From the NCBI GenBank assembly GCA_002479415.1, contig DLMZ01000004.1, positions 3,085-22,266 on the forward strand: a stretch of DNA of 19,182 nt, read 5' to 3'. The stretch's first letter is position 1. Each line of letters begins with the position of its first letter. The notes under the pieces are model-generated. The model did not search any database. It was not told where the DNA came from and saw only the letters and a list, made by a program, of their open reading frames with translations. Both the position numbers and the translations under genes were made by a program. This DNA comes from Firmicutes bacterium UBA7523. GTDB lineage: Bacteria > Bacillota > Dethiobacteria > Dethiobacterales > Dethiobacteraceae. This document shows positions 1 to 5,778 of this stretch, one piece after another.

Positions 1-321
1 CAGCAGATCTTTCTTGTCCGATGATAGCTTCCGGCTGGCGCGGGCGATGGCGCGAACCTGTGGGTCAGCAAGCATTTCTCTGTTGTTTTTGTGGTGGGCT
101 GTGATGGTTTCGAGAGGATCTTTTATGTTTGTCAGCCCAAGCAAGTAATCAGTACTTACGTTTAGATATTGAGCAATTTTAATTAGTGTGTCCTGGTCTG
201 GTTTTCTTCGGCCAGATTCATAAGCTGTATATGTCGGTCTTGTAAAGCCAAGAAAATCGGCAACAGCTTCTTGGGTGGCGCCTTTAGCTTTTCGAGCTTC
301 TTTTAAGCGTTCGGGAAGCAT
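1..321 (-). CDS. XRE-family repressor, C-terminus cut by window edge
   Basis: The reverse strand reads from an ATG at 321 without a stop to base 1, giving 107 residues of an incomplete protein. Residues about 4-62 form a Cro/C1-type helix-turn-helix: TQEAVADFLGF is the first part, followed by TAYESGRRKP and the closing ISTDYLLG-like motif (here VSTDYLLG). A GGGG at 329-332 sits 7 nt before the start as a weak Shine-Dalgarno. It is divergent from the small HTH gene at 498, with repeated operator-like sites between, so I infer it is the master repressor of the integrated element. The C-terminal part, which would tell whether it is a SinR/ImmR-like or a self-cleaving type, lies outside the window. 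Confidence 0.88.
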   Translation of the reverse strand, partial: MLPERLKEARKAKGATQEAVADFLGFTRPTYTAYESGRRKPDQDTLIKIAQYLNVSTDYLLGLTNIKDPLETITAHHKNNREMLADPQVRAIARASRKLSSDKKDLL

Positions 322-357
322 TTAATTACCCCATTTCACAATCATTAACTTTACTTT

Positions 358-386
358 ATTATATGGTAACGCTATGTTACTTGGAA
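358..386 (-). promoter_or_regulatory. Probable promoter of the repressor gene
   Basis: On the minus strand a perfect TATAAT (363-358) lies 17 bp from a weaker -35, TTCCAA (386-381). The 17-bp spacer contains the operator-like palindrome 366-380, so repressor binding would block its own promoter. The -35 is a poor match, so the call rests on the -10, the spacing and the position. Confidence 0.5.
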
Positions 387-478
387 AGAGGTGTAGCAAA
401 ACGCAACTAATATTTTTCAATAATCATTGACTATGTAGCGCAACGCTACTATAATATGGTTAAGTAACAAAGCGCAAC
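366..478. promoter_or_regulatory. Four 15-bp operator-like sites in the divergent switch
   Basis: Four 15-bp sites share the pattern GTARC-N5-GYWAC: 366-380 (GTAACGCTATGTTAC), 393-407 (GTAGCAAAACGCAAC), 435-449 (GTAGCGCAACGCTAC) and 464-478 (GTAACAAAGCGCAAC). The first and third are near-perfect palindromes. Centres are 27, 42 and 29 bp apart, close to whole helical turns. Site 1 fills the spacer of the leftward promoter and site 3 fills the spacer of the rightward promoter exactly. This is the layout expected of a temperate-phage or integrative-element switch; the binding proteins are inferred to be the two flanking HTH proteins. Confidence 0.75.
427..455 (+). promoter_or_regulatory. Strong sigma-A-type promoter of the Cro-like gene
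   Basis: TTGACT (427-432), a 17-bp spacer and TATAAT (450-455) give a near-consensus promoter reading right. The spacer 433-449 contains the perfect 15-bp palindrome 435-449. The next operator-like site (464-478) covers the expected transcription start. Confidence 0.8.
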
Positions 479-497
479 GCGAAAGGATGTAGATATT

Positions 498-725
498 GTG
501 AGACAATCCAGAGCTTGGCTTCAAGGGATTCGGGAAAGAGCGAACAAAACACACCTTGAGGTTGCTGTTGAAGCTGGTATTAAGCGGGCTTATTATACAA
601 TGATTGAAAATGGAACTCGTACACCAAGCCCTGCTGTGGCAAAGAAAATAGCTGCTGTCCTCGGCTTTGATTGGACTTTGTTCTTTGAAGACGAAGACTT
701 ACCCAAAACCGGCACTGTAGTCTAA
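498..725 (+). CDS. Small Cro-like XRE-family DNA-binding protein
   Basis: A 75-residue protein, nearly all helix-turn-helix: residues about 7-60 include the pattern THLEVAVEAGI, then YYTMIENGTRTPS and the end KKIAAVLGFDW. The start is GTG at 498 with an AAAGGA about 11 nt upstream. It lies directly behind a strong promoter with built-in operator sites and is divergent from the larger repressor, so it is likely the early, Cro-like partner in the switch. The size and single domain fit that role. The direction of its effect (lytic or excision genes on) is inference. Confidence 0.85.
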   Translation: MRQSRAWLQGIRERANKTHLEVAVEAGIKRAYYTMIENGTRTPSPAVAKKIAAVLGFDWTLFFEDEDLPKTGTVV

Positions 726-794
726 GTCCATTCAGGCACTATTATATAACAGTATAACAATTTATACCAATAGTAATGCGTCGCTCGAATACGC

Positions 795-809
795 CCGGCC
801 AAGAGCCGG
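795..809. other. Short inverted repeat before the HTH gene at 829
   Basis: CCGGC (795-799), a 5-nt CAAGA loop and GCCGG (805-809) form a small perfect hairpin just ahead of the GAGGGGG Shine-Dalgarno of the next gene. It could be an operator or a weak attenuating hairpin. No T-tract follows, so it is not a standard terminator. Confidence 0.35.
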
Positions 810-828
810 TTAAAGAGGGGGTAGAAGT

Positions 829-1245
829 GTGGCTAGGCCTAAAAAAGACACCATAACCAAAGAAGTTTTACTTGATCTGATTAATGATGGATACAAAAAT
901 GAGGAAATTGCAGAGAAGTTGAACGTTTCCAAAAACACGATTGGCAGACGAATTAAGGAATATGGTCTAAGTGTTAATAAAGGACGACCGCTTGGTTCTG
1001 AAGATAAACAGAAACGTATCGTTACAAAACCCCGTCAATACCAGGAGCCAGAGACTGACTTCCTTCGCCCAGGGCCGCGGCCGGTGGATATGCAGTTCGG
1101 TATTAGTGACGAGCAGGTCGTTATGCGCTGCCAATCAGTGTATGATTTCTCAGAATCAATAGCCCGCCTAAAACCCGAATTCAAAAACCAAATCGGCCTA
1201 CCCAAGAGTTATAAAAAAGTCTACGACAACGGCAAACGCTACTAA
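829..1245 (+). CDS. Helix-turn-helix protein of the integrated element, function unknown
   Basis: A 138-residue basic protein with a GTG start at 829 and a strong GAGGGGG site at 815-821. Residues about 8-45 look like a resolvase/sigma-region-4-type helix-turn-helix: LLDLINDGYKNEEIAEKLNV then SKNTIGRRIKEYG. The remainder (residues 46-138) is polar and I do not recognise it; it includes a charged KGRPLGSEDKQKR stretch that could be a DNA-contacting arm. It sits in the early-gene position next to the switch. A terminator-like hairpin follows at 1306. Regulator is the best guess; no target can be named. Confidence 0.75.
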   Translation: MARPKKDTITKEVLLDLINDGYKNEEIAEKLNVSKNTIGRRIKEYGLSVNKGRPLGSEDKQKRIVTKPRQYQEPETDFLRPGPRPVDMQFGISDEQVVMRCQSVYDFSESIARLKPEFKNQIGLPKSYKKVYDNGKRY

Positions 1246-1305
1246 ATGAGAAAGGAGATTAACATTTTTTAGCGAAAAGAGGTGGATAGTCATAGCAAGT
1301 ATATG

Positions 1306-1330
1306 GAGGCAATAAAATGCCTCTTTATTT
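1306..1330 (+). terminator. Terminator-like hairpin after the HTH gene
   Basis: GAGGCA (1306-1311) pairs with TGCCTC (1318-1323) across a 6-nt loop, followed by TTTATTTTTCT. The stem is short but the U-rich tail is good. It lies only 8 nt before the SLH gene's AGGAGG site, so it may also act as a leader attenuator or 5'-end structure for that gene. Confidence 0.6.
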
Positions 1331-1350
1331 TTCTACGAGGAGGTTTTTTA

Positions 1351-2406
1351 ATGAAAAAACTGCTTATAATCTTACTTACCTTAGCTTTGCTTACAACAAC
1401 CGCATATGCTTTCCCCGATGTCCGTGGTCATTGGGCAGAGAGCGTCATTAAGAAAGTATCAAGTCAATACCCGCACGTTATCGGCGGCTACCCGGACGGC
1501 ACAGTAAAGCCGCAAGGGACAGTCACCAGGGCGGAGTTTATCAAAATGATTATTGCTGGGCTTGAAGCATCTCCCGGATGCTGCCCGTCTAATGCTTTCA
1601 CAGACATAGCCAACCACTGGGGAGCTGGAAACATCCACACAGCCGTTCAGCTTGGCATTATAGTGCCAAGTGAGGAAGGGACAAGGTTTAACCCTAATAG
1701 CGGTATTACACGCGAGGACATGGCAAAATACACCGTGAGAGCCTTAGGCTACGAAACCCCTTCGACCACGTTATCCTTTAAAGACGCCTTTCAGGTTTCA
1801 ACAACGCACAGAAAATACGTATCAACGGCAGCCGCAACAGGACTGCTAGGCGGCTATCCGGACGGGACATTCGGACCAAAGCGTACGCTCACTAGAGCCG
1901 AAGCCTTCGCTGTGGTAGACAGATTTTTGACGCAGCTGGTGAGCGGCCCGCCAGAGCTGCCGACAGGGACACTGTTCAGCGGAACGCCGATTAAAGATAG
2001 CCAGTTTACGCATGATTCTGGCGCAACATATAGCTGGGATCAGTTTGATACTAAGATGAAGTATATAAAGGTGAGTGACCTTCCACATTGGGTAGGCTCT
2101 CGTATCGTAGAAAATATGGTAATAAACCAAAACGGTCGCTATATTGACATTACTTATTATCGGCAGAATACAACCAGCACAGTTTCGCCACTTATTGTAC
2201 TTGCAGTAGGAAACAATATCACGATGTCGCGCAGTCCGCAGGAATTAATTTCACAAACAACCGTTGGTTCTGGCGTTCGTTTTACGCGCCGTTACGACAT
2301 TGATGCGGCTCTTTCACACCCGGACATCACTAAAGTTACACATATTTTTATTGACGGCGGGGTTTATGGTGAACTCTTAGCAATTGAAAACCCACTTAAT
2401 AAATAA
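1351..2406 (+). CDS. Exported SLH-domain surface protein
   Basis: I chose ATG 1351, with AGGAGG 7 nt upstream, over earlier in-frame starts that lack a ribosome site; this gives 351 residues with a clear signal peptide (residues 1-20, cleavage after TTTAYA). Three S-layer-homology repeats follow: about 21-70 (FPDVRGHWAE...GGYPDGT...TRAEF), 82-133 (FTDIANHW...ITREDMAKY) and 143-193 (FKDA...LGGYPDGTFGP...TRAEAF). SLH triplets bind pyruvylated secondary cell-wall polymer and hold proteins to the surface. The C-terminal 140 or so residues are unrecognised and beta-rich in appearance. The gene sits inside the integrated element next to another secreted protein, so it looks like cargo that changes the host surface. 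Confidence 0.85.
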   Translation: MKKLLIILLTLALLTTTAYAFPDVRGHWAESVIKKVSSQYPHVIGGYPDGTVKPQGTVTRAEFIKMIIAGLEASPGCCPSNAFTDIANHWGAGNIHTAVQLGIIVPSEEGTRFNPNSGITREDMAKYTVRALGYETPSTTLSFKDAFQVSTTHRKYVSTAAATGLLGGYPDGTFGPKRTLTRAEAFAVVDRFLTQLVSGPPELPTGTLFSGTPIKDSQFTHDSGATYSWDQFDTKMKYIKVSDLPHWVGSRIVENMVINQNGRYIDITYYRQNTTSTVSPLIVLAVGNNITMSRSPQELISQTTVGSGVRFTRRYDIDAALSHPDITKVTHIFIDGGVYGELLAIENPLNK

Positions 2407-2431
2407 AGAACCTCAAAAAACGGGAGGTGAG

Positions 2432-2461
2432 AAGCCCCTCTGCTTAAACGCAGGGGGGCTT
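2432..2461 (+). other. 12-bp hairpin between Shine-Dalgarno and start codon of the next gene
   Basis: AAGCCCCTCTGC (2432-2443) pairs with GCAGGGGGGCTT (2450-2461) across a 6-nt loop, with one G-U pair. The same two 12-nt arms recur at 5490-5518. A good GGGAGG lies just upstream (2422-2427) and the ATG at 2467 lies 5 nt downstream. The tail TTTAAA has too few Ts for a strong terminator. The G-run in the 3' arm is the only Shine-Dalgarno-like sequence close to the start, and it would be buried in the stem. Confidence 0.8.
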
Positions 2462-2466
2462 TAAAT

Positions 2467-3963
2467 ATGCCAAAAAAGCTATTTGTTTTTATCATGATAC
2501 TGGCGATTCTGTTTCCGATTTATTCATCAAACGCCCAGCAGCCTAAGCAGGTAGAACTTATTACTTCCGAAGTCCGGCTTGGGCATTGGGATATTTGGCT
2601 TCACGCCGACGGCAAGACTTGGCAGCATACCGGCAAGCCCGGCGATTACAAAGAGTATACATTTGAAATGACACCACCTGCGGAGGCTAAGGATTACGAT
2701 AATGTATATTTTGTTGCCAAAGCTGGAGTGACACAAGAGCAGTATGAGGCCGTAGGCGGTCGCCATGGGATGGCTTGGGAGGATTTTTATGAGCACAATT
2801 TAAGATTCAAACCTGCTGACCAGAAACTCGTAAACAATTCTCCTAAGGTTGGCTTTACACTAAACGAACCTTCCGAAAACATCAAAAAAGAATGGCAATC
2901 CCAGGAGGTAAGGGGTCAACGCTGGTATCTGCCCATTTACGTCGAATGGTACGGCACACCCAAAGAGCCGGAGAAGGAGCCTATTCCTGAGCCGGAGCCG
3001 CCGCCACCACCGACTTATAACCCGCCAGCAAGTTCGCCGATAGATTTAAGATGTATCGACATGGCTTATTACAGAAATATCTCCGGGGGCAGCTCAGTAG
3101 GCGGGGCCAAGGGGAATTTGCCTTGGGGGCCAAGGCCGAGTAAAGACACAAGCTCCTGGCAGACCAGGTACTCATGGGTTAGCGGAGTATCTTATGATGA
3201 AGACGGCAACAGCTACGAAAGATGGAGTAGCCGGACGGTAACTTACAGCGAAAAGCTTGAGTTTTTAAGCATTGACATTGACTCCTGGCAGAGTACGCCG
3301 GACAAGGGGCGGGGCGCATGGGAGATTATGCCGCTCTTTGGCAACCAGGCGCACAGGACAATACGCGCCGGAACCGGCTTTGAAGTTAAGGTTGTCACTC
3401 GTTACTGGACTGATTGGGAAACCAAAGTGCCTGTCCAACGCGACTATTATGGCCGCCCTGTGGCTATTGGCGGTACATACCTCGGCCCGGAGAGGGTAAG
3501 CATCTGCTTTCCGTACTATAATTATGCAACGTCAGTTCATCCGCAAAACAACAAAGACTTCATACGTGGCAGGATTGGTATGGGCTACGGTGTCCGGGTA
3601 GAGCTTGAGCCGACAAATATCCGAAAAGTCAGCGACCAGGAATGGATTATAACCTGGGAGATTCCCGAACATTCTTATACCGGGGAAAGCGGCAGAACCT
3701 ACAGGGCAAGAACACACATAGTAGACAAGTTCTTCCCGGACATATATCCGGACAGCTATGTAAAAAAAATTAAGGATTATTTCACGGCAAATTCTGCAAA
3801 ATACGAAGGCAAAGTCGTATGGGATGACAGGTACAGATTCTACATTGCCGCCCAGCGCGCCGGCAAAAACGGCTTATACGCCATCGCTGAAGATTACGTC
3901 TACGTCTTCGGCCACATCTTCCGCGACATCTACACCACCCGTCCACCAGATAATTATTATTAA
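2467..3963 (+). CDS. Secreted protein with proline-rich linker, function unknown
   Basis: A 498-residue protein with a signal peptide (residues 1-23, ending SSNA before QQPK). An N-terminal region (about 24-162) is followed by a Pro/Glu linker (about 164-192, repeated PEP and a run of prolines) and a large aromatic, Trp/Tyr-rich C-terminal domain (about 193-498). No membrane anchor, SLH or sortase motif is visible, so it is probably released or held by another protein. It starts 60 bp after the SLH gene, separated by an unusual hairpin, and the two may be cotranscribed. I do not recognise the family. The linker suggests two independently folding extracellular domains, such as a binding or tip protein. 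Confidence 0.8.
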   Translation: MPKKLFVFIMILAILFPIYSSNAQQPKQVELITSEVRLGHWDIWLHADGKTWQHTGKPGDYKEYTFEMTPPAEAKDYDNVYFVAKAGVTQEQYEAVGGRHGMAWEDFYEHNLRFKPADQKLVNNSPKVGFTLNEPSENIKKEWQSQEVRGQRWYLPIYVEWYGTPKEPEKEPIPEPEPPPPPTYNPPASSPIDLRCIDMAYYRNISGGSSVGGAKGNLPWGPRPSKDTSSWQTRYSWVSGVSYDEDGNSYERWSSRTVTYSEKLEFLSIDIDSWQSTPDKGRGAWEIMPLFGNQAHRTIRAGTGFEVKVVTRYWTDWETKVPVQRDYYGRPVAIGGTYLGPERVSICFPYYNYATSVHPQNNKDFIRGRIGMGYGVRVELEPTNIRKVSDQEWIITWEIPEHSYTGESGRTYRARTHIVDKFFPDIYPDSYVKKIKDYFTANSAKYEGKVVWDDRYRFYIAAQRAGKNGLYAIAEDYVYVFGHIFRDIYTTRPPDNYY

Positions 3964-3968
3964 TCATA

Positions 3969-4345
3969 GACCCCACGGCTAAGGCCGTGGGGTCAACTGA
4001 AACCGAATAGAGTATTCAGTAACACCGCCTTTAAATCCCCTGGTTGTGCAAGTTTTTTTCCATTACCGTTGATGCAGAGGCTGGCCCAATGGTTGCGATT
4101 AAACTGTGTTACCCTCCAACTCCCGTTGGAGCCTCCAAGCGTGCGCCTGATCCTCCCCGCGCTTTGGAGGGCGCAGGGAGGGGCGCATGACCCGCTAACC
4201 ATTTGGCAGCTTCTTATCACCGCTCCGGGTTGAATATTTCCGGGGAGAAAAGGCGGAGGTTACACACTAGGGCATGAGCGTAATTCTGTGTTTAAACTGT
4301 ATTGCAGGATAAGGGGGCAACACATATCGCTGGCAGTGCCAGCGA
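3969..4345 (+). ncRNA. Candidate structured RNA (orphan OMEGA/HEARO-like or IS200/IS605-end remnant)
   Basis: This gene-free block contains many perfect or near-perfect helices. An 11-bp hairpin lies at 3969-3979/3984-3994 (TAAG loop). CCGCCTTT 4025-4032 pairs at long range with AAAGGCGG 4249-4256. Inside, 4086-4097 pairs with 4193-4206 (12 bp, two bulges), enclosing hairpins 4114-4120/4125-4131 and 4142-4147/4182-4187 stacked on 4152-4157/4176-4181 and 4159-4162/4171-4174. The loop TTGGAGG 4164-4170 can pair with CCTCCAA 4132-4138 as a pseudoknot. A last hairpin is at 4327-4345. The base composition shifts to GC-rich compared with its flanks. A 75-codon minus-strand frame here (4220-3993) shows no domain. 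Size and architecture recall the RNA of IscB/IsrB (HEARO) or TnpB elements, but no nuclease gene is present. Strand is uncertain. Confidence 0.5.
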
Positions 4346-4499
4346 AATCTAGTATTTTGTATGTTATACCTTTTTTAAAGTTCTGTTAAGTTGTTGTACT
4401 GTTGCCAATATGCCCCTATTTATTTGACTTTTTATATATATGCTATGTGTTAATTATGATTGAGATATTCTTGAAGGCAAAAAAAAGGAGGGATAGCCT

Positions 4500-4958
4500 T
4501 TGCCTATTGACAGAAAGCGTTTCCCCAGCATTCTTCATGTACCCATAACCGAAGAAATGGAAAAAAAGTTAAAATCAGCGGCAGATAATAGAGGGATACC
4601 TAAATCGGTTTTGGTAAGGGAACTGCTGCGGGATGGATTGAAAGTTGAAGGTGTTGTTTGGGCCCAAGATTTGTTGCGAAAGCTGATAGCTGAGTCTATC
4701 AAGGAGCAACTTTGGCCGGTTGAAGAAAGACTTGCTAAGATTAATGCAAAGTCTTCTTATGCTTCTGCTATTTCACTCTATATCGCAGCACAAGCTATTT
4801 TTGACATGGGTAAAAGAGATACAGTTACAGCATTCCAGGAAGCACGTAAAAAAGCTATACAGCTTGTGCAAGAGAAAATTCCCCATACAGGGGATTTGGA
4901 AAAATGGGTATTGGAAGCTAAACAGGACGCAATGAGGAATAAGAAGGAGAGGTGCTAG
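4500..4958 (+). CDS. Ribbon-helix-helix-like protein preceding ImmA-type gene
   Basis: A 152-residue protein. The start is TTG at 4500, chosen because a GGAGG ends 8 nt upstream; there is no ATG at a usable distance. Residues about 10-50 (ILHVPITEEMEKKLKSAADN, then PKSVLVRELLRDGL) match the pattern of an Arc/CopG-type ribbon-helix-helix domain. The rest is helical, with a possible amphipathic segment near residues 85-105. It overlaps the next reading frame's upstream start and is clearly in an operon with it. In this setting a DNA-binding regulator paired with a metalloprotease is plausible; target and signal are unknown. Confidence 0.7.
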   Translation: MPIDRKRFPSILHVPITEEMEKKLKSAADNRGIPKSVLVRELLRDGLKVEGVVWAQDLLRKLIAESIKEQLWPVEERLAKINAKSSYASAISLYIAAQAIFDMGKRDTVTAFQEARKKAIQLVQEKIPHTGDLEKWVLEAKQDAMRNKKERC

Positions 4959-4960
4959 TA

Positions 4961-5443
4961 ATGTGGGATAAGAGAAGCAAAATCAGGCACAATTATATAA
5001 AGTCAAAAATTGCGGAGTTCATTATTGAAAACGGAATCCATAGGCTACCGGTTAACCCATTTGAGCTTATCAGGCGAAATAAGTGGACGCTGCGAACTTA
5101 TCAATACTATGCAGAGAAGCTTGGTATTAGCGTAAATGACATTATTGATGCATTCGGAAGTGAAGACGCTTTTACAATCTATATTGATGGTCAGTACTCA
5201 ATAGCTTATAACACCGCTATCACCACTCCTGGCCGGATCCGCTTTACGCTGATGCACGAGATTGGCCACATCTACCTTAACCATTTATCTGAATTTGAAC
5301 AAACAGTCCTGACCCGCGGGCTGTCGGATGCGGAGTACGAGCTGCTTGAGAAAGAAGCTAATATTTTTTTGTACAAGATTCTCTCCATTTCCAGCTTTTC
5401 AAAACCCAAGGAAGAAATAGAGAAAACATCAGTAAATGCTTAA
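4961..5443 (+). CDS. ImmA/IrrE-family metalloprotease-like protein, short C-terminus
   Basis: I chose ATG 4961 (160 residues), with AAGGAGAGG just upstream, over an in-frame GTG at 4952. The zinc motif is intact: RFTLMHEIGHIYLNH gives H99, E100 and H103, and E132 in EKEAN is the likely third ligand. ImmA/IrrE proteins cleave or inactivate XRE repressors to induce mobile elements. Here the gene is about 4.6 kb from the repressor and next to a ribbon-helix-helix gene, so its target may be that neighbour. After EAN the sequence turns atypical right at a run of seven Ts (5364-5370), so the usual FARxLLxP-like segment is missing; a frameshift or programmed slippage is possible. Confidence 0.78.
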   Translation: MWDKRSKIRHNYIKSKIAEFIIENGIHRLPVNPFELIRRNKWTLRTYQYYAEKLGISVNDIIDAFGSEDAFTIYIDGQYSIAYNTAITTPGRIRFTLMHEIGHIYLNHLSEFEQTVLTRGLSDAEYELLEKEANIFLYKILSISSFSKPKEEIEKTSVNA

Positions 5444-5489
5444 TACTCCCCTCAGCTTCAATGGCAATTCCATAAGAACTATCTTTGGC

Positions 5490-5518
5490 AAGCCCCTCTG
5501 CTTGTTGCAGGGGGGCTT
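5490..5518 (+). terminator. Terminator-like hairpin, duplicate of the one at 2432
   Basis: The arms AAGCCCCTCTGC (5490-5501) and GCAGGGGGGCTT (5507-5518) are identical to those at 2432-2461, but the loop is TTGTT. It lies between the ImmA-type gene and the excisionase-like gene. The tail is A-rich rather than T-rich, so termination strength is uncertain. Unlike its twin it does not separate a Shine-Dalgarno from a start. Confidence 0.5.
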
Positions 5519-5556
5519 AAAAATTATTTAAGAAAAAGTGAGGGAGGCTGATACGT

Positions 5557-5775
5557 ATGGAAACGAATAAGGTGCCGGAAAGAGAATTTGAAATTCTTAA
5601 AGCGGAAGATGTAGCTTCGATTTTAAGAATTGGGAGGGTTAAAGCTTACGAGCTACTAAAAACGGGAGAAATTCAGTCTATTAAAGTAGGGAGACGAAAT
5701 ATAAGAACGACCAAAAAAGCTTTAATAAATTATATAAACGGCGGTGGAAACAGTCAGGAAGGAGATATAATTTAA
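5557..5775 (+). CDS. Excisionase-like helix-turn-helix protein
   Basis: A 72-residue protein with ATG 5557 and GGGAGG 9 nt upstream. Residues about 12-62 have the winged-helix excisionase/MerR-like pattern: ILKAEDVASILRIGRVKAYE, then LLKTGEIQSIKVGRRNIR and the TKKALINYI helix. It ends 3 bp before the integrase start, which is the usual Xis-Int arrangement. The family binds near attachment sites and steers the integrase to excision. That role is inferred from the domain plus position; small HTH_17 proteins can also be simple regulators. Confidence 0.82.
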   Translation: METNKVPEREFEILKAEDVASILRIGRVKAYELLKTGEIQSIKVGRRNIRTTKKALINYINGGGNSQEGDII

Positions 5776-5778
5776 AAC

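Noticed and set aside
1282..1350. N-terminal extension of the SLH protein
   Set aside because: No ribosome site at 1282, and the extension would place sequence ahead of a clear signal peptide; ATG 1351 has AGGAGG.
3993..4220. 75-codon minus-strand frame starting GTG 4220
   Set aside because: It has no recognisable domain, no good ribosome site, and overlaps strong RNA-like helices. I treat it as a by-product of the structured block, though a decayed transposase tail cannot be fully excluded.
4424..4460. Promoter for the ribbon-helix-helix gene (TTGACT 4424-4429)
   Set aside because: The -35 is good, but no fair -10 lies at 16-18 bp; only an AT-rich run is present.
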